The translations under genes were made by a program, and so were the position numbers. A model generated the notes under the pieces. The model worked only from the letters and a program-made list of their open reading frames with translations. It was not told the origin of the DNA and did not search any database. A stretch of DNA of 64,000 bases, from the NCBI GenBank assembly GCA_020621405.1, contig JAHRYN010000005.1, forward strand, positions 124,001 through 188,000, in the 5' to 3' direction. Numbering within the stretch: position 1 is the first letter of the stretch; every line of letters begins with the position of its first letter. Below are positions 7,453 to 17,001 of the stretch, piece after piece. The DNA comes from Betaproteobacteria bacterium. Its GTDB lineage: Bacteria > Pseudomonadota > Gammaproteobacteria > Burkholderiales > Rhodocyclaceae.

Positions 7453-8504
7453 AGAAGCCACTCATCGTCTTTTTGCTTGCGCTGTCCCTGCCGCTGCAGG
7501 CGGCGGATATCGTGCTCGGTGCGGCACAGATCGAACGTCTGGGCATCCGTGAGGCGGCGCCTGTGGCGACCCGCCAGGCCGCTGCGGCGCCGTGGTCGGC
7601 GCGCGTGGTGGCGTCCGCCGATGGCGAGTGGGTGGTCACCGCGCCGGCTGCCGGCGTTGTGGTGCGCGTGCCGGTGGTCGAGGGGCAGCAGGTCGCCGCG
7701 AATGCGGTGCTGGCCGAACTGCGCAGCGCCGCCCTGCCCGAGCAGGGCGCGGCGCTGTCGCAGGCCCGGGCCGCCGCCGAACTCGCCCACGGCAACCGCG
7801 AGCGTGACCGTGCGCTGCATGCCGAAGGCCTGATCGCAGAGCGGCGCGTGCGCGAATCCGAAAATGCGGCGGCACAGGCCGATGCGGCACTGGCGGCGGC
7901 GCAGTCGCGGCTGCGCCTGATGGGCGTATCGGCGGCCGATGCCACAGCCGGACGCGTGCAGGTGCGTGCCAGCGAAGCGGCGACCGTACTCGAACGCATG
8001 GTGGTGTCCGGCCAGCGCGTCAGCGAGGCGGACCCGCTGCTGCGTCTGGCGGATGCGCGCCGGCTCATGCTGGAACTGAACCTGACGGTCGGACAGGCGG
8101 AAACGGTGCGTGAGGGCGACCTGCTGGTGGTCGAAGGCTCGGGGGAACAGGCGCGCGTCACGCAGATCGGCTGGGGTACCTCCGACAGCACCCAGACCGT
8201 GCGTGTCCGCGCCGTACTGCCGCCGGCGAAATCGGCACTGCGGCCTGGCCTCTGGGTCAAGGCGCGGCGCAATGTACCGGCATCCGGCGCCTGGATCGTG
8301 CCGGCGACGGCGGTCAGTCACCATGAGGGCAAGACCTGGGTGTTCGCACGCACGGCACAGGGCTTCCGGCCGGTCGAGGTGCAGGCGCTGTCGCAGGAAT
8401 CCGGCCGCGCCACCGTGACCGGTACGCTCGATGCGGGGGCGCCGGTCGCGGTCAGCGGCGTGGCGGCGCTGAAGGCGGTCTGGCTCGGCGGTGAGGCCAA
8501 GTAA
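7449..8504 (+). CDS. RND efflux membrane-fusion (periplasmic adaptor) protein
   Basis: A 351-residue protein with GTG start and signal peptide (LIVFLLALSLPLQAAD). A barrel-sandwich/lipoyl half-motif is visible at VVTAPAAGVVVRVPVVEGQQV (about 60-80). A short coiled hairpin (about 95-150, with ALSQARAAAELAHGNRER) comes next, then the second lipoyl half and the beta-barrel region ending in GLWVKARRNVP and ALKAVWLGGEAK. It is on the short side for CusB/CzcB proteins and lacks an obvious Met- or His-rich metal-binding extension. It would bridge the inner-membrane pump and the outer-membrane channel. TAATG couples its stop to the pump gene. Confidence 0.88.
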   Translation: MKKPLIVFLLALSLPLQAADIVLGAAQIERLGIREAAPVATRQAAAAPWSARVVASADGEWVVTAPAAGVVVRVPVVEGQQVAANAVLAELRSAALPEQGAALSQARAAAELAHGNRERDRALHAEGLIAERRVRESENAAAQADAALAAAQSRLRLMGVSAADATAGRVQVRASEAATVLERMVVSGQRVSEADPLLRLADARRLMLELNLTVGQAETVREGDLLVVEGSGEQARVTQIGWGTSDSTQTVRVRAVLPPAKSALRPGLWVKARRNVPASGAWIVPATAVSHHEGKTWVFARTAQGFRPVEVQALSQESGRATVTGTLDAGAPVAVSGVAALKAVWLGGEAK

Positions 8505-11500
8505 TGCTCGACGCACTGACCCGAGGCGCGCTTGCCCGTCCGCTGCTGACCATACTCGCCGCGCTGCTGCTGGTCGCCGCCGGCGTGCAGGCCATGCTGA
8601 ACCTGCCGATCGACGCCTTCCCGGACGTGTCGGCACCGCAGGTGAAGATCATCGTCAAGCTGCCCGGCATGACGCCGGAAGAGATGGAAGCGCGCGTCAC
8701 CACACCGGTGGAAATCGAAATGCTGGGCCTGCCGAAGCAGACCATGCTGCGCTCGACCAGCAAGTATGGCCTGACCGACATCACGATCGATTTCGAGGAC
8801 GGCACCGACATCTACTGGGCGCGCAACCAGGTGTCCGAACGGCTGAACGGCATCATGGGCGACCTGCCGCCGGGACTGAGCGGCGGGCTGGCGCCGATCA
8901 CCACGCCGCTGGGTGAAATGTTCATGTTCACCGTCGAAGGCGATCTGCCGCTGGCCGAGCGGCGGGCGCTGCTGGACTGGGTGATCCGCCCGGCGCTGCG
9001 CACGGTGCGTGGCGTCGCCGACGTCAATGTGCTGGGCGGTCTGGCCACCGCCTACGAAGTGATTCCCGACGCGGCACGCATGGCGGCCGTCGGCGTCACG
9101 CTGGACGAACTGCGCGGCACGCTCGAACGCTTCAACCGCAACGACGGTGCCGGCCGCATCAGCGAGGGCGAGGAAACGCTGCTGGTGCGCGTGCAGGGAC
9201 GCCTGAATTCGCTCGGCGACATCGGACGTCTGGTGGTGCGGGCGACGCCGCAGGCGCAGGTGCGCGTGGCCGACATCGCCGAGGTGCGTCTGGGCGCGCT
9301 GACGCGCATGGGGGGCGTGACCCACAACGGCGAGGGCGAAACGGTGCAGGGGCTGGTGCTCGGCCTGCGCGGCGCCGACGCGCAGCAGGTCGTGCGCGGC
9401 GTGCGTGCGCGGCTGGACGAGGTCGCATCCGGTCTGCCCGAAGGCGTCAAGGTCGTTCCCTTCTACGACCGGGGCGAGCTGGTGTCGAGCGCCGTGGGCA
9501 CCGTCAGGAGCGCGTTGCTCGAGGCGGTGGTGCTGGTGCTTGTGCTGCTCATCCTGTTCCTCGGCAATCTGCGCGCTGCGCTGGCGGTGGCCGTGGTGCT
9601 GCCGCTGGCCGCGCTGTGGACCTTTCTGCTGATGCATTTTGCCGGCCTGTCCGCCAACCTGATGAGTCTGGGCGGCCTGGCCATCGCCATCGGTCTGCTG
9701 GTGGACGCCGCGGTCGTTGTGGTCGAGAACGTGGTCGCCCATCTGCACAAGCCCGGTGCGGCCGCACGACCGCGTCAGGATGTAGTGCTCGAGGCGGTGC
9801 AGGAGGTGGCGGTGCCGACCACGGCCGGCATCGTCATCATCGCGCTTGTGTTCGTGCCGCTGCTTAGCCTGCAGGGGCTGGAAGGCAAACTGTTTGCACC
9901 GGTCGCGCTGACCATCGTGTTCGCGCTGGCCGGTTCGCTGCTGTTGTCGCTGACCCTGATTCCGCTGCTCGCCCGCCTCACGCTGGGCGCGGATTCGCAC
10001 TCCGATCCGTGGCTGCCGCGTACGCTGGCACGGCTCTACGCGCCCTTGCTGCTGCGGGCGCTGCACGCGCCGCGTCTCGTGGGGGCCATCGCGGTCGCGC
10101 TCGGCGTGGTGGCGATCGTCGTATACATGGGGCTGGGCAAGACCTTCATGCCGACCATGGACGAAGGCAGCCTCATCGTCCAGCTGGAAAAGCTGCCGTC
10201 CATCAGTCTCGATGCCTCGCTCGATATCGACACGCGTTTCCAGCGGGCACTGAAGGAACGTGTGCCCGAGGCGCAACAGATCGTCGCGCGCGCCGGCGCC
10301 GACGAGATCGGGCTGGATCCCATGGGCCTGAACCAGACCGATACCTTCATCAGCCTGAAGCCGGGTTCCGACAAGCCGGCCATCCTGCACCGCATCCGCG
10401 ATCTGCTGGCGGAGTTTCCCGGCGTGGCCTACGCCTTCACGCAGCCGATCGAGATGCGGGTGTCGGAAATGATCCTCGGCGTGCGCGGCGATCTGGCGAT
10501 CCGCCTGTTCGGACCGGATATCGACGTGCTGAACCAGAAGGCAGGCGAAATCGCCGACGTGCTGCGCTCGATCCAGGGGGCGGAGGACGTGTTCTTCGTG
10601 CGCAACGCCGGCGTGCAGTATCTGCGCGTGCTGCCGGACACCGACGCGCTGGCGCGGGCCGGGCTGGATGTCGACGTGCTGGCGGCCACGCTGCGCGCAC
10701 AGATCGAAGGCGAGCGGGTCGGCCTGATCCAGAAGATGGACCGCCGCTACCCGCTGCTGATCCGCTCGTCCGGCAGTGTTGGCGCCGCCGACGAACTGGG
10801 CCAGATGCCGGTCGCGTTGCCGGGCGGCGGGCGCATCGCGCTCGGCCAGCTGGCGCGCTTCGAACGCGTCGACGGTCCGGTGCAGGTCAATCGTCAGCTT
10901 GGCAGCCGCAATATGGTGGTGGTCGCCAATGTCGGCGGCCGCGATCTGGTCGGTTTCGTCGAGGACGCGCGTGCGCAGGTGCTGCAGAAGGTGGAACTTC
11001 CGGCCGGGTACCGGCTCACATGGGGCGGCGAATTCGAGAACCAGCAGCGCGCCGCGCAACGTCTCGCACTCGTGATACCGATAGCCCTGCTGCTCATCTT
11101 CCTGATCCTGTACTCCACCTTCAATTCCCTGCGCCAGGCGACGCTGGTGATGGCCAACGTGCCTTTCGCAATGATAGGCGGCGTGTTCGCGCTCGCCATT
11201 TCGGGGGAATACCTGTCGGTGCCGGCGTCGGTCGGCTTCATTGCACTGCTGGGCATCGCGGTACTGAACGGCGTGGTGCTGGTGAGCTGCTTCAACCAGC
11301 TGCGTGCGATCGGCTTCAGCATGCTCGACACCGTGGTCAGCGGCGCGCAGCGCCGGCTGCGACCGGTGCTGCTGACCGCGTCGATGGCCGCGCTCGGACT
11401 GGTGCCGCTGCTGTTCGCGACCGGACCGGGGTCGGAAATCCAGCGGCCGCTGGCCATCGTCGTCATCGGCGGCCTGATCACCTGCACCGCGCTGACCCTG

Positions 11501-11551
11501 CTGCTGCTGCCCATCCTGTATAAACGATTCGGCGAACGTCCCGCCTCATAA
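8504..11551 (+). CDS. Heavy-metal-type RND efflux pump (CusA/CzcA-like)
   Basis: A 1015-residue inner-membrane proton antiporter. The order is typical of RND pumps: an N-terminal TM, a large periplasmic loop (about 30-330), five or six TMs, a second loop and a final TM group. In TM4 the sequence AIGLLVDAAVVVVEN carries D401 and follows the AIG-x3-DAA-x3-EN pattern described for monovalent copper/silver pumps rather than the DFG pattern of Co/Zn/Cd pumps. The periplasmic segments KLPGMTPEEMEARVTTPVE and SEMILGVRGDLAIRLFG are HME-family signatures. I did not locate a CusA-style methionine relay, so copper/silver is only a suggestion. It is coupled to the adaptor gene and followed 14 bases later by the LtaS-like gene. 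Confidence 0.9.
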   Translation: MLDALTRGALARPLLTILAALLLVAAGVQAMLNLPIDAFPDVSAPQVKIIVKLPGMTPEEMEARVTTPVEIEMLGLPKQTMLRSTSKYGLTDITIDFEDGTDIYWARNQVSERLNGIMGDLPPGLSGGLAPITTPLGEMFMFTVEGDLPLAERRALLDWVIRPALRTVRGVADVNVLGGLATAYEVIPDAARMAAVGVTLDELRGTLERFNRNDGAGRISEGEETLLVRVQGRLNSLGDIGRLVVRATPQAQVRVADIAEVRLGALTRMGGVTHNGEGETVQGLVLGLRGADAQQVVRGVRARLDEVASGLPEGVKVVPFYDRGELVSSAVGTVRSALLEAVVLVLVLLILFLGNLRAALAVAVVLPLAALWTFLLMHFAGLSANLMSLGGLAIAIGLLVDAAVVVVENVVAHLHKPGAAARPRQDVVLEAVQEVAVPTTAGIVIIALVFVPLLSLQGLEGKLFAPVALTIVFALAGSLLLSLTLIPLLARLTLGADSHSDPWLPRTLARLYAPLLLRALHAPRLVGAIAVALGVVAIVVYMGLGKTFMPTMDEGSLIVQLEKLPSISLDASLDIDTRFQRALKERVPEAQQIVARAGADEIGLDPMGLNQTDTFISLKPGSDKPAILHRIRDLLAEFPGVAYAFTQPIEMRVSEMILGVRGDLAIRLFGPDIDVLNQKAGEIADVLRSIQGAEDVFFVRNAGVQYLRVLPDTDALARAGLDVDVLAATLRAQIEGERVGLIQKMDRRYPLLIRSSGSVGAADELGQMPVALPGGGRIALGQLARFERVDGPVQVNRQLGSRNMVVVANVGGRDLVGFVEDARAQVLQKVELPAGYRLTWGGEFENQQRAAQRLALVIPIALLLIFLILYSTFNSLRQATLVMANVPFAMIGGVFALAISGEYLSVPASVGFIALLGIAVLNGVVLVSCFNQLRAIGFSMLDTVVSGAQRRLRPVLLTASMAALGLVPLLFATGPGSEIQRPLAIVVIGGLITCTALTLLLLPILYKRFGERPAS

Positions 11552-11565
11552 CAACCAGACCTGAC

Positions 11566-13500
11566 ATGCCAGACCGCCCGGCGCCACGCAGGCGCGTACT
11601 GTCCTTCCTGTCGGTGGCGACACTGGCCGCGCTGTCGATCTGGACGCTGCTGCGGATATGCCTTTGGGTCAAGACCGGTCCGGCGCTGATGGGTACGCTG
11701 CCGGCGCTGCGTGCCTTGGCGCTCGGACTGTGGTTCGATCTCGCAACGATGGCCTGGATCGCGGCACCGCTGCTGTTCGTGTCGGCGCTGCTGCCGCAGC
11801 GGCTGCGTGCCAGCCGCGTCATGACCGGACTGCGCTGGAGCGCCTTGTGGTTCGCCATCGCGTTGCTGCTGTTCGGTGCGGTGTCGGAAGTCGTGTTCTG
11901 GGACGAATTCTCGACCCGCTTCAACTTCATCGCCGTCGACTACCTGATCTACACGCAGGAGGTCGTCGCCAACATCCTGCAGTCCTATCCGGTCGGCAAG
12001 CTTGTCGGCGCCATCGCGCTGACTGCGGCTGCCGTGCTGTTCCTGCTGTCGCGCAAGATCCGCTTCTCGAGCGCACCGCGCGGCTGGCGTACGCGCCTGG
12101 CGATGTTTGCCGGTGCGCTGCTGCTGCCTGCGGCCTCGCTGCAGCTGGCCGGGATCGAGCAGATGAACGGCAGCGGCAACGCCTACGCCGACGAGCTGTC
12201 GGGCAACGGACTGTTCTCGCTGGCCGCGGCCATGCGCCGCAACGAGCTGGACTACGCGCGCTGGTACGCGACCCTGCCGCAGGACGAGGCCGACGAAGTG
12301 CTCAAGGGGCTGGATGTCGACCGGTTGCCGCTGTCGTCACCGGACCGGCCCAGCGCCATGGACGATCCGCCGGAAGACACGGAGACACCCTTCAGCCGGC
12401 GGCCGCGCAACGTCGTGATGGTCACCATAGAAAGCCTGTCGGCCGATTACGTCGGCGCCTATGGCTCGCCGGATGGCCTTACGCCGGAACTCGACCGCCT
12501 GGCGGCTGAAGGGCTGCGCTTCTCGCAGGTCTATGCGACCGGCACCCGCACCGTGCGCGGGCTGGAGGCGCTGTCGCTGGGCACGCCGCCGGTGCCGGGA
12601 CAGTCCATCGTGCGCCGCGACGACAACAACAACCTGTCGACCGTCGGTGAACTGCTCGAACACCAGGGCGTCGTGCCGATCTTCATCTATGGCGGCTACG
12701 GCTACTTCGACAACATGAACACCTATTTCCGGGGCAATGACTACCTGATCGTCGATCGTTCGGACTTTCCGAAGGACAGCGTGGTGTTCGAAAACGCCTG
12801 GGGCGTGGCCGACGAGGTGCTGTACTCCAATGCGTTGCAGGCGATGAACCGGCAAGCGGCGGCCGGCAAGCCCTTCTTCGCGCAGATCATGACCACGTCC
12901 AACCACCGTCCGTACACCTATCCGGACGGCCGCATCGACATTCCATCGCCCGGCGGCCGGCATGGCGCGGTGAAATACACCGACTGGGCGATCGGCCAGT
13001 TCATCCGCGAAGCGAAGAAGCAGCCCTGGTTCGCCGACACGCTGTTCGTGTTCGTGGCCGACCACTGTTCGTCGGTCGCCGGCCGGACCCGTCTGCCGGT
13101 GGCCAAATACCGCATACCGCTGATCTTCTACGCGCCGGAAATCCTGAAACCGGGCGTGTCGGCACGCCGGGCGAGCCAGATCGATGTTCCTCCCACGCTG
13201 ATCGAAGTCATGGGCAGGAACGGCGATGACCATTTCTTCGGCCGCTCACTGTTCGACGGCCGCGAACCGCTTGACCGCGCCTTCATCTCGAACTATCAGG
13301 ATCTGGGCTATCTGCGTGGCGACCTGCTGACCGTACTGTCGCCGCGCCGCGATGTGCACGCCTTCCATGTCGATCCGGTGACCATGGAGTCGTCGCCGGC
13401 CCCGGTCGATCCGCAGCGGGTCAGGGAAGCGATCGCCTACTACCAGACGGCGTCCGTCGCGTTCAAGCAGGGGCGCATGAAGGTCGAACAGAAGCACTGA
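11566..13500 (+). CDS. LtaS/MdoB-like membrane sulfatase-family phosphotransferase
   Basis: A 644-residue protein with about five N-terminal membrane helices (residues 15-190) and a periplasmic sulfatase-fold domain from about residue 280. Visible catalytic elements are VMVTIESLSADYVGAYG (metal-binding Glu), ATGTRTVRGLEALS (the threonine that carries the phospho-intermediate in LtaS enzymes), TTSNHRPYTYP and FVFVADHCSS. Family members transfer glycerol-phosphate or ethanolamine-phosphate onto envelope polymers such as osmoregulated glucans or lipids. The gene follows the pump by 14 bases, suggesting that envelope decoration is induced together with efflux. The true donor and acceptor cannot be told from sequence. 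Confidence 0.85.
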   Translation: MPDRPAPRRRVLSFLSVATLAALSIWTLLRICLWVKTGPALMGTLPALRALALGLWFDLATMAWIAAPLLFVSALLPQRLRASRVMTGLRWSALWFAIALLLFGAVSEVVFWDEFSTRFNFIAVDYLIYTQEVVANILQSYPVGKLVGAIALTAAAVLFLLSRKIRFSSAPRGWRTRLAMFAGALLLPAASLQLAGIEQMNGSGNAYADELSGNGLFSLAAAMRRNELDYARWYATLPQDEADEVLKGLDVDRLPLSSPDRPSAMDDPPEDTETPFSRRPRNVVMVTIESLSADYVGAYGSPDGLTPELDRLAAEGLRFSQVYATGTRTVRGLEALSLGTPPVPGQSIVRRDDNNNLSTVGELLEHQGVVPIFIYGGYGYFDNMNTYFRGNDYLIVDRSDFPKDSVVFENAWGVADEVLYSNALQAMNRQAAAGKPFFAQIMTTSNHRPYTYPDGRIDIPSPGGRHGAVKYTDWAIGQFIREAKKQPWFADTLFVFVADHCSSVAGRTRLPVAKYRIPLIFYAPEILKPGVSARRASQIDVPPTLIEVMGRNGDDHFFGRSLFDGREPLDRAFISNYQDLGYLRGDLLTVLSPRRDVHAFHVDPVTMESSPAPVDPQRVREAIAYYQTASVAFKQGRMKVEQKH

Positions 13501-13552
13501 CCCGCGCAGCCGGCAGGCGGCGGGATGGCGTGTGCATCGGAACGACCGGCGC

Positions 13553-14470
13553 TCAGCCGGTAGCCGTGTCCGGTTCCGCCGCTGAGGCCTGTGCCGCGAT
13601 CAGTTCGGCGATGCGGTCGAAGCACTCCCGTCGCGCGTTCGAACTGCGCGCGACCAGAGCGATGGTGCGGCGCGGCCGCGGCTCGGAAAACCGGTGTGCC
13701 ACCAGCTTCATGTGGGAGATCAGGCCCGAACGTATCGTCATGTCGGGCAGCAGCGCCATGCCCAGACCACCTTCGACCATCTGCGCCAGCGTGAACAGGC
13801 TGGTCGCCTCCATGCCGCCGGTGCGCGGTTCGGCCAGCGCGCAGCCAGCCAGCGTGTGTCCGCGCAGACAGTGCCCTTCCTCGAGCAGCAGCAGGGTTTC
13901 GGGATCGATCTGGTCGATGTCGCGCGGCATGTCGGCCTCGCGGTCGGCGGGCGCGATCAGTTGCAGTTCTTCTTCGAACAGCGGTTTCACCTGCAGATTG
14001 CCGGTGTCGTAGGGCAGCGCGATCAGTGCGAAATCCAGCTGGCCGGTGGCGAGCCGGGGCAGAAGATGTCCGGTCAGATCCTCGCGCAGCGCCAGCTTGA
14101 GGTCGGGGAAGCGCACGCGCAGCGCCGGCAGCACGGCCGGCAGCAGGAAGGGCGCGATGGTCGGGATGACACCCAGACGCAGCAGGCCGCACATCGGCTG
14201 TTCCGCCGTGCGCGCCCATTCGCAGAGGTCGCTCGCCTCGGTCAGCAGTCCGCGCGCACGGCGCACCACTTCGCTGCCGACCGCCGTCATCACCACAGAA
14301 TGGCGCTCGCGCTCGACCAGGTGCGCGCCCAGCGTGGCTTCCAGTTCCTTGATGCCGGCCGACAGTGTCGACTGCGTGACGAAACACGATTCGGCGGCCT
14401 GGGTGAAGTTGAGCCGCTCCGATACGGCAATCAGGTAACGCAACTGGCGCAGCGAGGGCAGAGCGGACAT
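13553..14470 (-). CDS. oxyR: LysR-family peroxide regulator OxyR
   Basis: A 305-residue protein. ATG 14470 is chosen because it begins the conserved helix-turn-helix (LPSLRQLRYLIAVSERLNFT) and has GGAAGG about ten bases upstream. The recognition region QAAESCFVTQSTLSAGIKEL is followed by the effector domain, where GHCLRGHTLAGC places C201 and C210 nine residues apart, exactly as the redox-active C199/C208 pair of E. coli OxyR. It is divergent from a peroxiredoxin-glutaredoxin gene, a common OxyR target. It converges on the LtaS-like gene, and a 6-bp inverted repeat (13545-13561) overlaps the stop. Confidence 0.92.
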   Translation of the reverse strand: MSALPSLRQLRYLIAVSERLNFTQAAESCFVTQSTLSAGIKELEATLGAHLVERERHSVVMTAVGSEVVRRARGLLTEASDLCEWARTAEQPMCGLLRLGVIPTIAPFLLPAVLPALRVRFPDLKLALREDLTGHLLPRLATGQLDFALIALPYDTGNLQVKPLFEEELQLIAPADREADMPRDIDQIDPETLLLLEEGHCLRGHTLAGCALAEPRTGGMEATSLFTLAQMVEGGLGMALLPDMTIRSGLISHMKLVAHRFSEPRPRRTIALVARSSNARRECFDRIAELIAAQASAAEPDTATG

Positions 14471-14513
14471 GCGGGGCCACCTTCCGTAAAAGAGCCTGTT
14501 GGCATTCAATCGA

Positions 14514-14527
14514 ATTAGTCGATCAAT
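14514..14527. promoter_or_regulatory. Candidate OxyR-type operator
   Basis: ATTAGTCGATCAAT is a 10-of-14 dyad inside the AT-rich divergent region between oxyR and the peroxiredoxin fusion gene, and fits the loose T-N11-A LysR-family pattern. The full extended OxyR site (four spaced tetramers) was not resolved by eye. Confidence 0.35.
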
Positions 14528-14658
14528 AAGACAATTTTAATCCATTGGATGGGTTTGTTCGATGCGCTCACACTGCGTTCCGTCGATGCACCGGATGTCC
14601 TTCAGCGACGCGGTGCATCACCGGATCAACGTTCCCTCTCAATGAAAGGAGCTCTCAC

Positions 14659-15393
14659 ATGAGCCAGCAGAATCAGGAAGGCAAGCGCGTCCCGAATGTC
14701 ACTTTCCACGTCCGCCAGAACAACGAGTGGAAGGACATCACGACCGACGAACTGTTCAAGGGCAAGACCGTGGTGGTGTTCTCGCTGCCCGGCGCCTTCA
14801 CTCCGACCTGCTCGTCGACCCATCTGCCGCGCTATAACGAACTGGCGCCGGCCTTTGCCGCCAACGGCGTCGACAGCATCCTGTGCGTATCGGTCAACGA
14901 CACTTTCGTGATGAACGAATGGGCCAAGGATCAGGAGTCGGACAACGTGACGCTGGTCCCCGACGGCAACGGCGAATTCACCCAAGGCATGGGCATGCTG
15001 GTCGACAAGTCGGACCTCGGGTTCGGCAAGCGCAGCTGGCGCTACTCGATGCTGGTGAAGGATGGCGTGGTGCAGAAGGTGTTTTCCGAACCGAACGAGC
15101 CGGGTGATCCGTTCAAGGTGTCTGATGCCGACACGATGCTGAACTACATCAATCCGAACGCGAAGAAGCCGGATCAGGTCGCCATCCTGACCCGCGCGGG
15201 CTGCCCGTTCTGTGCCAAGGCCAAGGCGCTGCTTGCCGACCGGGGCTACAAGTATGTCGAGATCGATCTGCCGCATACCGATCGCTCGCGTGCGCTGGGC
15301 GCCATCGCCGGTGCCAGGACCGTGCCGCAGGTGTTCATCAACGGCCAGCACATCGGCAGCTGGGAAGATCTGGAAAAGTGGGCGGCCAAGTAA
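14659..15393 (+). CDS. Peroxiredoxin-glutaredoxin fusion protein
   Basis: A 244-residue hybrid. The start is ATG 14659, with AAAGGAG eight bases upstream; the same frame extends further upstream but non-coding. Residues 1-165 are a Prx5-type thiol peroxidase with peroxidatic C51 in PGAFTPTC and a following [13 protein letters not shown]. Residues 172-244 are a glutaredoxin with the dithiol CPFC (C182, C185), [14 protein letters not shown] for glutathione binding and a terminal helix. The fusion reduces H2O2 and alkyl hydroperoxides using glutathione without a separate glutaredoxin. In Neisseria and Haemophilus the homologous hybrid is part of the OxyR regulon, which matches its position divergent from oxyR. 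A flavin disulfide reductase follows. Confidence 0.94.
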   Translation: MSQQNQEGKRVPNVTFHVRQNNEWKDITTDELFKGKTVVVFSLPGAFTPTCSSTHLPRYNELAPAFAANGVDSILCVSVNDTFVMNEWAKDQESDNVTLVPDGNGEFTQGMGMLVDKSDLGFGKRSWRYSMLVKDGVVQKVFSEPNEPGDPFKVSDADTMLNYINPNAKKPDQVAILTRAGCPFCAKAKALLADRGYKYVEIDLPHTDRSRALGAIAGARTVPQVFINGQHIGSWEDLEKWAAK

Positions 15394-15434
15394 GCTGCTT
15401 CTGAACTGAACGTGCGGCGGGGTGGCCCGCCGTG

Positions 15435-15475
15435 CGCTCAGGGCTGCGTACGCGTCGCGCGCGCAGCCCTGAGCG
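15435..15475 (+). repeat. Perfect 14-bp inverted repeat before the disulfide reductase gene
   Basis: Arms CGCTCAGGGCTGCG (15435-15448) and its exact complement (15462-15475) enclose a 13-base GC-rich loop. There is no T-run after it; the next gene's ribosome site (GGGGGA) starts about ten bases later. It could attenuate or stabilise the read-through transcript from the peroxiredoxin gene, or serve as a protein site. Confidence 0.7.
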
Positions 15476-15495
15476 TCGGACACAGGGGGAGCGAC

Positions 15496-16902
<1,407 letters not shown>

Positions 16903-16911
16903 GTAGTAGTA

Positions 16912-16941
16912 CGCCCGTCCGGCAGCCGGATCGGACGGGCG
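16912..16941 (+). terminator. Hairpin after the disulfide reductase gene
   Basis: CGCCCGTCCG (16912-16921) pairs perfectly with 16932-16941, with a ten-base loop, nine bases after the stop codon. Only a weak T content follows (GTTAG), so efficiency is uncertain. Confidence 0.5.
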
Positions 16942-16963
16942 GTTAGAATACCGTCCTCGATGT

Positions 16964-16982
16964 GCCCGCATTGATTGCGGGC
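16964..16982 (+). promoter_or_regulatory. Hairpin in the bioA leader
   Basis: GCCCGCA and TGCGGGC form a perfect 7-bp stem around TTGAT, ending 19 bases before the GTG chosen as the bioA start. It may influence bioA translation. An alternative TTG start at 16975 would fall within this hairpin. Confidence 0.4.
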
Positions 16983-17001
16983 GCGCAGCCGGTATCCGTA
17001 C

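Noticed and set aside
8318-11059. A 913-residue minus-strand frame opposite the RND pump
   Set aside because: Shadow frame; the plus strand encodes an intact RND pump and the antisense protein has no recognisable domain.
13501-13552. A strong terminator between the LtaS-like gene and oxyR
   Set aside because: Only a 6-bp dyad (13545-13561) overlapping the oxyR stop codon was found, with no T-tract.
15435-15475. The inverted repeat as a rho-independent terminator
   Set aside because: No T-run follows and the next gene's ribosome site is too close; kept only as an inverted repeat.
16975-16977. TTG as start of bioA
   Set aside because: It lies in the loop edge of a perfect hairpin and has no ribosome site; GTG 17002 is preferred although also weak.
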